From Paramecium octaurelia (taxonomy: Eukaryota; Ciliophora; Oligohymenophorea; Peniculida; Parameciidae): DNA of 64,000 bases. Of the stretch, positions 48,031 through 60,035 are shown piece after piece. The notes below the pieces were generated by a model. It searched no databases, was not told where the DNA came from, and saw only the letters and a list, made by a program, of their open reading frames with translations. Location of the stretch: assembly GCA_905182995.1 (NCBI GenBank), contig CAJJDP010000151.1, forward strand, positions 201,185 through 265,184. The letters run 5' to 3'. The position numbers and the translations under genes are program-made. Each line of letters opens with the position of its first letter. Position 1 is the first letter of the stretch.

Positions 48031-49448
48031 ATGAAGGGGAGAATTGATTCATAAGGTAGTAAAGTAAAATTATTGAATAAAAGTAGAGATAATTGGAGAT
48101 GGAAAGGTTGGTATAGAGACCAGAAATAGGAGTAGCCACTTTAGGTTAAATGTTTAAAAACTATTCATAATAGTTAGGAGGATTGGAAAATGGTAAGTCT
48201 TAGATTGAGATAACATAGGCAAGATAACCAAGTTGGAATTTCGTAAGTTCTTAATATTTGAATAAATATGCTTCCTGTTCAATTCTACCGGACTAGCTTT
48301 AAGTATGTTGCAATATAATCTGGAATTCGAAGAGGAGAGATGGATATCCATATGGTTGTTGTGGATGATCCTAATATTTACCATACTGTTGTTGGGTTTC
48401 ACATTTTTAAGATATGAACAACACATGAATTGGTAGAAATCCAGGAATTTGTTGAGCAAAAAGGAAAGATTATGGCAGACAGATTTATGGTATCCAATGT
48501 TGATAGAATTGTCAATATATTTGATTATCCCCTACCCATTCTTAAGAGAGATAAGAGTGTATTTTTACAACAATTTTTAAGAAGCCACGGCATACTATCA
48601 TGTTAATGAAATTCTGGAATTGTTTATGTTATCAAGAATAGTATTCCTATTTAGAAGTCTATTGGCTTAAACATTTTGGTATAGTAACAGAACTCAAAGA
48701 GTGTGTGCCTTATATGCATGTGAAGGTAATTATATGTTTGTGGCTAAATCCTTAATGAGAACTTCTCCATACACAGCCTAATCAATAGCTATGACAACAT
48801 TGATACTTGTGTTTGCTTAAGCTGTAAGAATCAGTGAGAATCCCTTGACTAGGAATGATCAGAATAATAATAATCTTGGTAAATATGACAATGCAGTTTG
48901 GAATATTATTATATCAATAACAACAGTTGGATATGGAGACTTTTATACCAGAACTGATTTGGGCAGATTTGTGATATTTGTTGTTTGTGTGCTTGGAATC
49001 TTCGTCATTTCTCTCATGGTTGTCACTTTAATCACTTCCTTAGAAACTTCTTCTTTGGAGTCCCATGCAATAACTGTTTTGGAGAGAATTTAACTCAGAG
49101 AATAAATGGCCAAATCAGCTTCGATGGTAATTATGTACTCTCTAAGGATTGTGGTTGCATTAAAGTATAAATTTATTATATCAGTAAAATAGGAAAGGGA
49201 ATTTGACTAAGCTTTAATTCAGATAACTGATTCTCAATTTAAGATACAATTTGAATGAATTCAAAATAAATAGAAGATAATATAGAAATAAATAAGATGT
49301 TGGTAGTATGAATGAGGAAATTACTAATCAATTTAGTCTTTTAAGATCTGATTTTACTGGAGCAATTGAAAAACAAAAAGCTATATTTGTTTAGAATGCA
49401 GATATCATGAATAAATTAGGATTAGAAACTAAGCAATTTCAATTGTGA
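48031..49448 (+). CDS. SK-type (small-conductance) potassium channel
   Basis: 447 aa, introns at 48064-48083, 48193-48218 and 49165-49192. Six hydrophobic segments are seen: LFNSTGLALSMLQYNLEF, WISIWLLWMILIFTILLLGF, LWYPMLIELSIYLIIPYPFL, EILELFMLSRIVFLFRSLL, SIAMTTLILVFAQAVRI, and LGRFVIFVVCVLGIFVISLM after the pore. The selectivity filter is canonical (SITTVGYGDFY). S4 has few charges and the overall order follows SK/KCNN channels, whose C-terminus binds calmodulin; here the C-terminus is about 110 residues, charged and helical. Likely a Ca2+-gated K+ conductance of the ciliary or cell membrane; Paramecium is known for many such channels. Confidence 0.9.
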
Positions 49449-49495
49449 TATTTTATATCTATTTAATTAATTATAAAGAGATAAATTAATTAAGA

Positions 49496-50982
49496 ATGTA
49501 AAATAACATATTTGAACCAGCCACAACGGATCTCAACACAATCCAGAAATTTCAATTGCACTCCAAATTTCTATCAAAAAATAATGTTCCTGTAGAAATC
49601 ATGTGCTATCAAAATCTATTATTTAAAAAGGTAGTTCTAGATATTATCTCTAGTCTCAAAAATCATTTAAAATGACAAAACTTAATAGCACCTTGAGATA
49701 TTAAATCAAACATGAATCCACTTCCATTATTTTAAGATTAGAAAAAGATGATTGCTAATTCAAAGAATATTTATTTCTAGATAAGTCTGAACCTTGGGAA
49801 TTAAAATTAAAATCCTCTCTTCCCTAATTGGATTACTAAACCTATTATGAACTTGAGAAATTGATAGGAAGTGGAAGTTTTGCTTCTGTTTACATAGCTA
49901 AACGAAAGGCTGATGGTGTTAAATTAGCTATCAAAGCCTTCCTTAAGAAAATGCTAATACAAAAAGACCCTGATAAATGGAGAGTATTTCATTCTAATAT
50001 ATAACTTAATAGGAAACCATAGACAATGAAATAAGGGTCATGAAATCCTTAGATCACACCAGTATATTAAAATGCTACGATCACTTTGAAAACAGAGCCC
50101 AATGCTACATTGTAATGGATTTGGCCAGAGGTGGAACTCTGGAACAAGGATTAAAGAAATTGGAAGAGCCTTTGCCTTTCCTGACTGCCAAAGTGATATT
50201 CCGATAAATTGTTGAAGCAATCAAACATATGCATGAACGAGGATACATGCATCGAGATCTAAAGCCAAGCAATATACTTCTTAAGAGACCCATGGCATTG
50301 AAGTAATTCTCATTGATTGCACAAACCGATCCTAATATTGTAGTAAGCGACTTTGGAGTAAGTTCAGAAATTAAGAAAGATATGGATATTGGAAAATACT
50401 GCGGATCTCCTGGTTTCATGGCGCCTGAAGTGATTCTCTGTGAAAATAATAAAAATTTAACTTATGATGAGAAATGTGATATCTTTAGTTTGGGATGCAT
50501 TTTCTATAGATTGTAACGCATATCCCTAATTTAGAATAACAAATAAACCATTATTTAATGGATAGAATTCATTGGCCATGAAATAGTAGAATAAAGAATG
50601 CAATCTAGATTGGACTAAAATCCACGAAGAACTATATTTGAATCAAGCTTTGACTAATTTATTAAGCAAAATGTTATCCCTAGATCCCGGAAAGAGACCA
50701 TCATGTGAAGACATATTAAATAGCAAGATCTTATAAGTCTAGTTGGATAATGAAGGCTGTCCATTATTCATCAATTACAAGAAACCTAAGTCTTCCTCGA
50801 TACAGTAGATAAAGACTGCTAGACCATCAATTAAATCAAATAGCAATTCTAAATTACCATAGTTATCACCTAATCATTTTACATTTAATAATCATAACAA
50901 TAATCATACTAACAAAAGATCAGGCAATTTTTTATTACCACCTATTAATAGTAGATTATAGACTGAATAAAGCTAATATTGA
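49496..50982 (+). CDS. Ser/Thr protein kinase
   Basis: 470 aa, introns at 49631-49653, 49984-50012 and 50513-50534. An N-terminal PH-like/variable stretch (1-105) precedes a complete kinase domain: YELEKLIGSGSFASVYIAKR (Gly loop), LAIKAFLKK (Lys), YMHRDLKPSNILL (HRD), VVSDFGVSSEI (DFG) and GSPGFMAPEVILCENN (APE). All catalytic residues are intact. The layout (short N-terminus, CaMK/AMPK-like activation loop, no EF hands) resembles the many ciliate CAMK-group kinases. The C-terminal 90 residues are Asn/Ser-rich. Converges with the KATNIP-like gene, 35 bp apart. Confidence 0.93.
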
Positions 50983-51017
50983 TTAATATATACTAAATAA
51001 TAATCTATTAACAAAAA

Positions 51018-54000
51018 TCAGTAAACTTCGGTTGTTGTTGGTCTATCCAATTCTTTATACAATTTCTATTGCTAATGTCTTACTAGTTTGTTCTTGATAC
51101 TATTGATGGTTTCCCTCTAATAATTATTATAATTATCTACCTAATTTTCATTTATCAAAGTTGTCTCAGATCCTAATATACTGTCTCTTATTTCCACAGA
51201 TCCTATCTATTCAATGAGTCTTTCATCTCTTGTGAATAAAACAGTAGTTTTATTATTCCCTATGATCCCTTTTGGAGTTTGTGTTAGAGTGGATAAATTT
51301 AAATAGCCCTTGAGATAAATATAACCATTACTTGATATATTATATAATCGTCCATAGAAATTTCACACTCTTTCACTCCTCTAACAGGTGTTTTACTATA
51401 ATTATAAAATGATATGGCTGAGACTTATTGAGGTGAATCGAATAGCAATATCAATTTATTAACTTGGTAATTTACTTAATCAAAAACACTTGAGTTAATA
51501 TTAGTTTGCAATCTGTTTGTATACGAATTAACAAAAGGAGCCAACCAAATCTGTTTGGCATCCAATGTAACATTGCAATTGTTCAGTAATTTATCTGGTG
51601 TCCTAACATCCATGTCCATTTCAGGAAGTTCCTTAACTGAATATGGTTTTGCATATAATTTGGGCATAATGAGATCACCATTTGGATCGAACAATTCAAA
51701 TCCATTCAATCCAATATAATGTAAATCTCCCCAAGTCGATATTAATTTTATTGTAATCTTAGTGCCTTGAGGTAATTGAGCAGTTTCATAATCTAAATAG
51801 ATACTCTTTTCAAATTGATAATTGGCTAAAATGGTTTTGATATTCTATTGGTATGGTAAGTCAATGACTTAAGGTTCATTAGCATCAGGTAATCCATGAC
51901 CCTTTCTTAAAAAGATCCCTTAAATAGTATTCAATGTTTGATCATCTCCTTCTACATTTATTAGTTGTACTCCTTTTTCTAATTCATCCTCCTTGTTGTA
52001 ATTCCAAATGAGAATCCTGCTGATCTGAATAGATTATGGAAATGAGAATTGAATCCTAATTTACCCATTGTGAAATTGCCATCTTTCATCACTATTCATT
52101 ATGGTTTCCGATTGATATGTAATCACTTTGTATTTTTTAATTTTCAATGATTATCCATATTTATCATGAATTTCTATCTTATCCAATCCAACATATTTGT
52201 CTCCCCAATTCTTTAAAATATAAATGGTCAATGTTTTGACAGTTACAGTGGGCAATGTGTTGAGTATAGATGCAAAGGGTTTCTTACAATTAGATTATAA
52301 GAGCTTATCAGATGGTTATTTGATGAGGATGGCATTGTTCTGTTTTTACTGGTTATGTTTATTAAATGTGGCTGTATCTGGTCTACTTAATTTAATTGTG
52401 TTCTCTAAGATCTACTTTTATTGTTGAATCTAACTCTGATGCAATGTATTCAACCAATCAGATTAGGATATTTTATCTAATATTTATTGATTATTAGTGA
52501 ACATGATGTACTCTGCATTGTCACTATTACAAGTGGCATTAGCTTACTTGATCTCATCATAAAAGATGGGATCTACTGAATCAGATGAATCCATTCCAAT
52601 CAATATCTCCATCTTCCTCACTCCTTTATTTCTATGTGTTCTTCCTTTATTATAATTCCAGATCCTTATCATTGCTATTTTGGTCTCCTTGAATCTCAAT
52701 TTAATCTCCATATTCTTATCAATCCTATCCAAACACATGCATTTCTCATCCTGAGTCAGATAATTATCATCAAACAAAACACTAGGATTCTTAAAAAAAC
52801 CACTCGCCTCCATAATTTAAACTTTGTTTCCTAAATAATCAAATATCTCTATCCCAGTTAATCCAATATAAAACATATCTCCCCAGTTTCTCAGTAATTT
52901 AAATATCAATAAATTTCCAATAGGACAATCAGGAATGGTGATTCCTTTTATTCTCTATTTCGTCTATCCAGCGGCTATATGAGCAACACCTCTTTTGAGA
53001 TTTGTGATTGTAGTGTCTTCTTCAGTCAATTATTTTTGTGGAAACAAATTCATAGGGTTTTTGAATAATCTCTTCTAATTAACTTATATTTTGGCAGCTT
53101 AAGGTTCTGGCTATTTGATTCTCTTCTCATCATCAAAGGGATTTTTCATAACCTTAGGTTTTTAATGCTTAAATTAACTAGATGCTTTTGATTGATTTAT
53201 ACTATGATATAATGATAATAACAATTACATGTTGTCATCTGATTTCTTAGAAACCATTGATTACATCGATTGGTAGAATGGCTGAGGGACTACTTCTTTC
53301 ATTAGATTATTAGTTTTCAATTCCAATAGATCTGCATATTCAGTATAGGTGTTGCCTACTCCTCTTTTTAGTTAACCTTACCAAACCAATTGTTCATTTT
53401 GTAGAATCTCAAGGTTTTGTACACATTTATCCAATTCCTTTCTATTTTTATTAAAATTCCAAATTTTGACATGTGTGAGGACTTCAGACTCCTCCACATA
53501 ATGAAGAGTAATCGTGATTGGAAATGATTTATAACTTGTTATCCACATGTATTCCTAGTTAATTATCAAATTATGTCCATTAATGAGATTAGTGATTGTA
53601 TTATTGGAATCATCATCTGAAATGATGGATGTTATTTTAATGAGTTTTGATTATTGATTTAGTAATTCAACCCCTGTTAATCCTACTGAAGTACTATTCC
53701 CATAATTAGACAAAATTCTTAATTGTATTCTTTTACTTTTGTTATTTTTAAAAAATTAGATTAGTTCTTCATGTTTTTACTCTCCATTTTCGATCTACCC
53801 CAAAAGTTGTTTAACATACTCTTATTCTTTTTGAGGTAACTTTTAAATTCTAGAAAGTTCTTGTTACTAATATACCTTAATTCGAGGTTATTAAATATTT
53901 ATCTCTCAACAGTCGATAATTGGATTCTGCTACTTAGTGTTTAGGTAGTGGGAGCTTGCTGATTTCTAACATTGAGTTTCTCTCCTTAACGTAGTGATCT

Positions 54001-54150
54001 ATTTAATACGGCAGCCTATTTTGTATCCATTGATTTAAGGAATGACATAATCGTGTTATCAGGATTGATATCTTTGGGAGTCGTTCTTGAAGTAGCAGAG
54101 ACTTGTCTAGTTAGTTATGGTTTCTGATATTGTAATCGTGAAACACTCAT
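51018..54150 (-). CDS. KATNIP: KATNIP-like (katanin-interacting) protein, DUF4457 repeats
   Basis: 1027 aa, introns at 53850-53875 and 51309-51331. Four repeats each pair a GL(T/N/D)G/K-(V/I/F)E segment (GLTGVELLN, GLTGIEIFD, GLDKIEIHD, GLNGFELFD) with a hydrophobic strand ending in a (W/Y)NxxK motif: VKIWNFNKNRKELDK, MIRIWNYNKGRTHRNKGV, ILIWNYNKEDELEKGV and ISFYNYSKTPVRGV. This is the DUF4457 repeat of KATNIP (KIAA0556), a basal-body/cilium protein linked to katanin and Joubert syndrome. Expected at ciliary bases in a ciliate. The N-terminal 130 residues are Gln-rich and disordered. Confidence 0.85.
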
Positions 54151-54220
54151 TATTATTTATTAAGTATTTTGTATTCTTTACATCCACACCCGTTCATATT
54201 GATATTCACAAATTTAATTA

Positions 54221-54874
54221 ATGGGTGAGATTGTCCCTAATCAACTCTTCGTCGCTGGATACAGTCGCAATAAAGTGACTGATGAAAGAGATGTGAAGGA
54301 AATCTTTAGAAAATATGCATCAGTCAAAGAAGTTGCATATAAGGGTTCATACTCCTTCGTTGTAATATATCCATCTTATCAGACTTTCAATAGCGAAACT
54401 GAAGCTCAAGAAGCACTTAAAGAGACCAATGGAATGACATACAATGGTCAAAAACTCAAAGTGGATATTGTTGACAATCGCAAAAGTCGAAAAAGTGGAC
54501 CTTCTGATAGTGATTTGTGTTTCAAATGCAGTAAAGGCGGGCATTGGTATCACTATTAATTAATTCTTAATAGGGCTAGAGATTGTCCAAATGGCAGATC
54601 CCCTCGTAGAAGTAGAAGATATTCAAATTCAAGATCTAGGTAGGTTATATTGTATATATATTCTAGACGTCACAGAAGGAGATCCGATTCTCGTTCATAT
54701 TCTTCGTAATCTTCATCAAGATCCAGAAGAAGAAATAGATACTCAAGAAATAAACACAGACATAGTAGAAGTCCAAAAAGACAAGACAAGCCCAAGAAGA
54801 GAAGCATTAGTAGAAAAAGATCACCCTCAGATTCTTAATCATCAAAGAGAGCTAATTCAGACTCAAAGTCTTGA
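54221..54874 (+). CDS. SR-type RNA-binding protein: RRM, CCHC zinc knuckle, RS tail
   Basis: 192 aa, introns at 54362-54382 (21 nt), 54547-54573 and 54640-54666. Splicing the 21-nt in-frame intron gives a canonical RNP1 (KGSYSFVTF); RNP2 is QLFVAGY. After the RRM (1-80) a CCHC knuckle CFKCSKGGHWARDC is assembled across the second intron. The C-terminus is an Arg/Ser tail (SRSRRRNRYSRNKHRHSRSP). The architecture matches plant/animal SRSF7 and RSZ splicing factors. It acts in pre-mRNA splicing, of obvious importance in a genome with so many tiny introns. Confidence 0.93.
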
Positions 54875-54958
54875 ATAAGAATGGGAAAAAACACATTTTA
54901 TTCATCAAAACATTTTATAATTGTAAATAGTTAGTTACTCTCCTATGCACAAAATTAA

Positions 54959-56431
54959 TCACTACAATCTTACACCTTTGATAACACCAGACTTAATTGC
55001 TCCCTCTCCCACATAATTAGAAGTTACAGGACTAAATTAAATCTCACAATTTACTTCTTTAAGTATTTGTTTTGACTCTTCAATTTGTAGAGTGCTTTTT
55101 CGTACTTCAACTTGTGTTTAACTCTTGAATTCTTAATTCTGTTACCTCTTCTCCTCCTCATTAATGAAAGATTCTATGACTCTCTAAAATTATAATTACC
55201 TTTAACATAACATAAGTAATCTTCCTTGGATCATCCTCTCCTACTTCATGTAATTTCTATAACTTATTTAACTTTTAGAAATTCTCAAGTCTCTCAACCT
55301 TCTTCTCTTCCCTCTTCTATTTCTTCTTATCCTTAATCCTCTTTAAATTCTCTTCATAAATCTCATCCATTCCTCCTTCTTCTAAATGCTCATCTACATC
55401 TTTCATAGCATCTAACATATCTCCAGAATTCACTGATATTCTTGATTCCTCAGAATCCTATCCTTTATTCTCATTTTTATTATGAGTTCTGTCTACATCT
55501 TCCAATAACTTCTTAATTTTAGAAATCTTCTTCTCATCTACATCTTCTCTGTTATTATTATTGTAAATATTCTTCAATTTCCTCTTCAAACTCAAAGTAT
55601 CTTATCCTTCTTCCTATTTCTTGGTCTACTCCTTTCTCTTAACTTCCTTCTTCTTTGCAGATTCCTCCTTCTCCTTCTAATCAACATTCATCTATATCAA
55701 TTGAGCATATTTCTCGTAACTCTCACTTTCCTCAATTAACTCTTTCAAATCATTAATCTTTTTGAAAATTGGATGATGTTAACTCAATCTTGTTCTTGCT
55801 CTCAAATGCAAATAAAACCACAATAATCCAAAATAACTCTACATTAATTCAACTCTTATAGTCAAATACTTTTTAATTTCACTTCCTTTTTCTTTCTTGC
55901 AATTCCTCTTTATTATTTTAATCTCCTTTCCTACCTGACTAATTTCTTTGAGGATTCCTTTCAATTCAGGCCAACCCTTTAATATAACAGTATTTAATTC
56001 TTTAACATCCATCTTCTCGATTATTTCTGGTTCTATCCCAATTTCCTCACTTAAACATTGCAATCCAATCAAATTGTATTCATTAGATAATTACTTTGCT
56101 TTCTACTCAATTTCTTATTCCTCTTAATCCACATGCACATCCCAAACATCAGCATCCTAAATCTTCTTCGCTGCTTATAATTACAATGCTTTTGCTTCCA
56201 TTTCTTCCTCCAACTCAGCATCTGAATCTCCTGACTCTGCATCTTCCTTATAATATTTAGACTTATTTTTTCCCCAATTCTCTATAAGATTATATTACTC
56301 ATTTTACATTTCTCTTATGCAAATGCATTTATTTTCTCATTCTTATTCTGACTAAGATACTTTTAGTTCACTTCTTTATCCTCTTCTTCACTCTAAATAC
56401 CACTTACAATAGATGATGAGATTTCAGACAT
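54959..56431 (-). CDS. Sas10/Utp3 small-subunit processome protein
   Basis: 465 aa, introns at 56282-56307, 55174-55199 and 55032-55054. The N-terminus carries the acidic Utp3 signature (NWGKNKSKYYKEDAESGDSD, then EALxLQxxKKIxDAD). A Sas10/Utp3 helical core follows (YLTIRVELMQSYFGLLWFYL, HHPIFKKINDLKELIEESES). The C-terminus is the conserved Sas10 tail: KITYVMLKN, RIKNSRVKHKLKYEKALYKL and SGVIKGVRLQ at the very end. It functions in 18S rRNA maturation and small-subunit assembly in the nucleolus. Charged middle segments are Lys/Glu-rich as usual. All three introns are needed to recover the family ending. Confidence 0.93.
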
Positions 56432-56790
56432 TAATTAAAATTAATAAATAGTGACTGATATAATATTATTGCAATGTTTTAGTATAATTTCTTGATTAAT
56501 CAAAATTTAAATAAAAATCTCAATAATCCCTTAAGATGATCTTTACACATCAACAGTATTAAATAATATCTATAAATCCAATTATTATTAAGAAAGAACA
56601 TATTTATTTAGATATACTTTAGAATTGTAGATTAAACAATATTAAGAAATTAAATTAATTTGAAGATTCAAAATTTCAATTTAATAGTCAAAGAGTATCC
56701 TAACGATTTAATCCATTTTGATAAGTAAATTAGTGCAGATTCAAATCGATTATTAATTAATGGATTTGATATAAATTCAAATATAAAAAA
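56432..56790. other. intergenic region with possible relic
   Basis: 359 bp. A plus-strand ATG near 56535 opens a coding-looking stretch (KKEHIYLDILQNCRLNNIKK) that changes frame near 56690 and continues (EYPNDLIHFDKQISADSNRL) past 56791, antisense to the next gene's 3' end, to a TGA near 56890. The frame change without an intron suggests a decayed gene, or that the downstream minus-strand call ends earlier than given. Confidence 0.3.
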
Positions 56791-57333
56791 TCATAATTCA
56801 TGTTAAGATTTCGAGGAGAATATTCTGTTCAATAAATTTAATTATGGTCGACTTTATAGAAAACTTCTACCTTAAGACTTTGTAGAACGATGATTGTTTT
56901 AATATACAATATTTTACACTTTTTTTTAAGGCATTAATAAAGCTCTTAGCATTTTTTTACTTTTCTCAGGAGAAGAAACACTATTTATTGAATCAATGTC
57001 GAGAGAATTCTGTTTTTTAAAAGTGATTCTTGGAAATAGTAATCTCTGCTATATCCCCAGTAGACATAATTGTTTTTTTATGGAGTTTTATTACACTGGT
57101 TGTTATGCTGAGTCAAAATGAAAAGAGAAATTTTTATCCCTTGTTAGATTTAATAAATTTGGTTAACTATTTGACTTAATGTTTAGGGCTGGGTTTACAT
57201 TGAATGTTTGTAATTCATCCTTGTCATTTTGTGGAGTGAGTCTTTTGAGGCTTCTTTTATGAAAACTAAACCCAGGAGGTATATAAAATTAAGCAGTTTG
57301 TTGCATTGGAGTCAAAGTATCATTCGATATCAT
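56791..57333 (-). CDS. small disordered protein, unknown function
   Basis: 180 codons open from ATG 57333 to TGA 56791. It is Ser/Asn/Gln/Lys-rich with short motifs such as FYIPPGFSFHKRSLKRLTPQ and NSLDIDSINSVSSPEKSKKM, typical of a disordered regulatory protein. No domain. The last 35 codons overlap an opposing coding-like stretch, so the exact C-terminus is uncertain. It lies 70 bp from the stop of the upstream minus-strand methyltransferase gene. Confidence 0.45.
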
Positions 57334-57403
57334 ATTTTTTATATTTCTTAAATTAATATTAATGTAATATATTATTAATGTACAATCTGTAAATTGATTC
57401 TAA

Positions 57404-57653
57404 TCATAAAATCTTATATAGATAACAATGAGATTGTCTTCTGGGATCATAATTAACTTAATTATCTTCATTTCCTTAATTTTCATTATTGTTTTCAACT
57501 TAATTACTATTTTCATCTTATTAGATATTTTAAGATTCTTCTTATTATAAGTTAATTTACTATTATATCATTGCTTATTATTCTTCTATTTCTGATTATT
57601 ATTATAATTCTTATTATTCTTATTATTCTTATTATTATTATTATTCTTATTAC

Positions 57654-57700
<47 letters not shown>

Positions 57701-58659
57701 TTATTATTATTACTATTCACTTTTTATAATTATATATTCATATATTTCTTCTTACTATTCCTATTTTTATTATTTTTATGATTATTTATATTCATTAATA
57801 CATTATACCAATGAAGCTTTATCTTTCAATACATAACTTAAAGGTTTATCCTTTAATCTAGTTCTAATAATATTAATTAACTCAGCCTAGCCAGATAATT
57901 TAATTTTAGTTTCAAATACATTTCTATTTTCAAATACTTGTTCCATGATATTCTTGAATTAATAACAACAATAATACAATTCTTTTTTAGTGAGAAGAGT
58001 GACTGACAAATATGAGTTACTTTGCCACTCGATTCATTTCCTTTAGCAATAATAAGTTTTTAGTATCATCACCACAAGATAAAGCATCTAATGTACCTTT
58101 ATCAAATGCAATATCAAATTGCTAATCTTGAAAATCCATAGATGTTGCATCCATCACTAGATACTAGAGTTTCATATTTTTTTTAATTGCAGATTCCTAC
58201 ATCCTATCTATAATGGTCTTAGATATATCAATTGACACAATATTATGATATCTAAAATATATGAATAACTTCATACCCATCCTTATACATTTATTCAGAT
58301 AAGGCTGAGTTACCACATCCAACCATCAAGATTGAACTTTCCTTGGTGATTTAAAATTTCGTTTGTTCCAAATAGAATTTAAGCTGAGGCCATTCTACAT
58401 ACCAGTCGAATCTCCCTTTATGTTCTTTGTACCTATCCTCCCAAAATTAATCTTTAGCATATTCCTCTCTTGAAAACACTTAACTCTTAGATTGTACTTA
58501 TTCTTATTAAACTTCTTCTGTTTATTCTTGTGGTTATTCTTATTGTTTCTCCTTCTATTATAATTCTTAGTCCTTTTTGAGTTTCCACACTCTTAAGAAG
58601 GCCTTAAGGAATTGCTTCTTCTATTCAGATATTTCTGGATTGTCATTATTGGCATCCAT
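57404..58659 (-). CDS. METTL13/EEF1AKMT4-type methyltransferase with polyQ insert
   Basis: 401 aa, introns at 58252-58276 and 57953-57977. After a Gln-rich N-terminus the seven-strand SAM methyltransferase is clear: DQFWEDRYKEHKGRFDWYVE, SSILMVGCGNSALSEQMYKD (motif I), IVSIDISKTIIDRM, YLVMDATSMDFQD, FDIAFDKGTLDAL and VSHSSHQKRI. This is the layout of the METTL13/EEF1AKMT4 family, which methylates translation factor eEF1A. The final strand HCYLYKIL is present, but between it and the preceding strand lies a roughly 110-residue Gln-rich insert with a near-pure polyQ run. The neighbour Trf4-like gene diverges 246 bp away. Confidence 0.85.
57598..57715 (-). repeat. TAA trinucleotide repeat encoding polyglutamine
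   Basis: On the plus strand this is a run of (TTA)n/(ATT)n with a few CTT interruptions. On the coding strand it reads mainly TAA (Gln) with GAA (Glu) interruptions, inside the methyltransferase gene. Under the standard code it would be a wall of stop codons. Confidence 0.95.
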
Positions 58660-58905
58660 GATTACAATATATTAATAATTTATATAAACCCATAAAGAAT
58701 TAGTGAGATTCTAAGTTATACAAATAATTGTCAGTAGAATTAGATTAGGATCATAATCTCTGAGGCAATACTCTAAACATGGTTATTGTCATCAATATTA
58801 TGATAAAGAGATGTATGGTTTAACTTGGAAGCTTATACTCATTAATAGTATATGCTTTGTTTCAATATACCAATATTATTATTAATTCATTATAATTTTT
58901 ATCTC

Positions 58906-60026
58906 ATGAACAAAAATGCTCAACGTTTTAAACATTCAAATAACAAAGAAGCAATAGTGATATCTGACGAAGAGGATGAACCAAAAATGTAGATATTTTT
59001 ACTAATAATTTAAGTTCTAAGAAGGTTAAAAATGATAATGAAAATGATTGTGTAATGAGTGTAGATGTTATTCCATGGATGAGTAAGAAGACTCTGATGA
59101 TCAGACATCCAGTTTTGAGATTACACAATGAAATTGTTGAATTTTATGAATACATCACACCATCAGACCAAGAACATAAAAGGAGAGTCACTGCTTATCT
59201 GAGAGTTGAGAAATACTTATAGGATATAGCCCCAGAGGCTTAGATTGAATCATTCGGTAGTTTTAAAACAAGGATGTATTTGCCTAATGCAGATATAGAT
59301 ATAGTAATGATAGAAACATCTTGCACACAAAAATAATTATTTAAGAAGGTTGCTGCCAGAATGATGAAACAAACTAATAAATTTGAAAATGTTAATTTAA
59401 TAGCCAATGCTAAAGTGCCAATCATTAAGTTTGTAGAAGTGGAATCCTAATATCATTTCGACATATCATTCAATTAATTAGATGGATTAAAATAAATTTA
59501 AGAATTAGAAACAGCTTTTGAACTTTATCCTGAATTGAAATTTCTCCTAATGACCTTAAAGTGTGTCTTAAGATAAAGAGACTTAAATGAAACATACAGT
59601 GGAGGAGTGGGTTCCTTCTTACTATTCCAGATGATCCTGGCCTTTTTAAGAGAATTTCGTAAGGATTTCTTCTAACATAATAAAGAAGATCAAATTAAAA
59701 ATGTTACTTTAGGAGAATATATGATTAAATTTCTTGAATTCTATGGCATCAAGTTTGATGTATCAAGGAAGAAAATTGTTATGAGTTAAGGAGGAAGAAT
59801 TGAAAATAAATCTACACAAGATGAGAGATTCTCCTTGTTTAGTCCATAAGATCCTGATCATGATGTTGGTCATAGTAGTTATAAAATCAAGGAAATATTC
59901 AAGATCTTCTAAAATAGACACAACTTTTTAACCAATTATAATTTTAAGCCTGGAGAGTCCGTACTTAGATACTTAATTAATCCAACAGATCAGAAGTTTT
60001 CATTTCTTAAACCAGCTTAATTTTGA
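58906..60026 (+). CDS. Trf4/PAPD5-type non-canonical poly(A) polymerase
   Basis: 364 aa, one 26-nt intron (58989-59014). The nucleotidyltransferase core has IESFGSFKTRMYLPNADIDI (GS motif and DxD catalytic pair), then KVPIIKFVEVESQYHFDISF with the third Asp, NETYSGGVGSFLLFQMILAF, and the C-terminal DPDHDVGHSSYKI matching the DP.NDVGR-SY block of Trf4/Cid14/PAPD5. It adds short A-tails to nuclear RNAs for exosome decay or maturation. Length is that of the minimal catalytic module with no RNA-binding extension. Start chosen at the first ATG, followed by an acidic stretch. The downstream convergent gene's stop is 9 bp away. Confidence 0.93.
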
Positions 60027-60035
60027 AATACATTT

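Noticed and set aside
57598..57715. Short tandem repeat considered as CRISPR or satellite
   Set aside because: It is a trinucleotide repeat in frame with a protein-coding exon, with no spacers.
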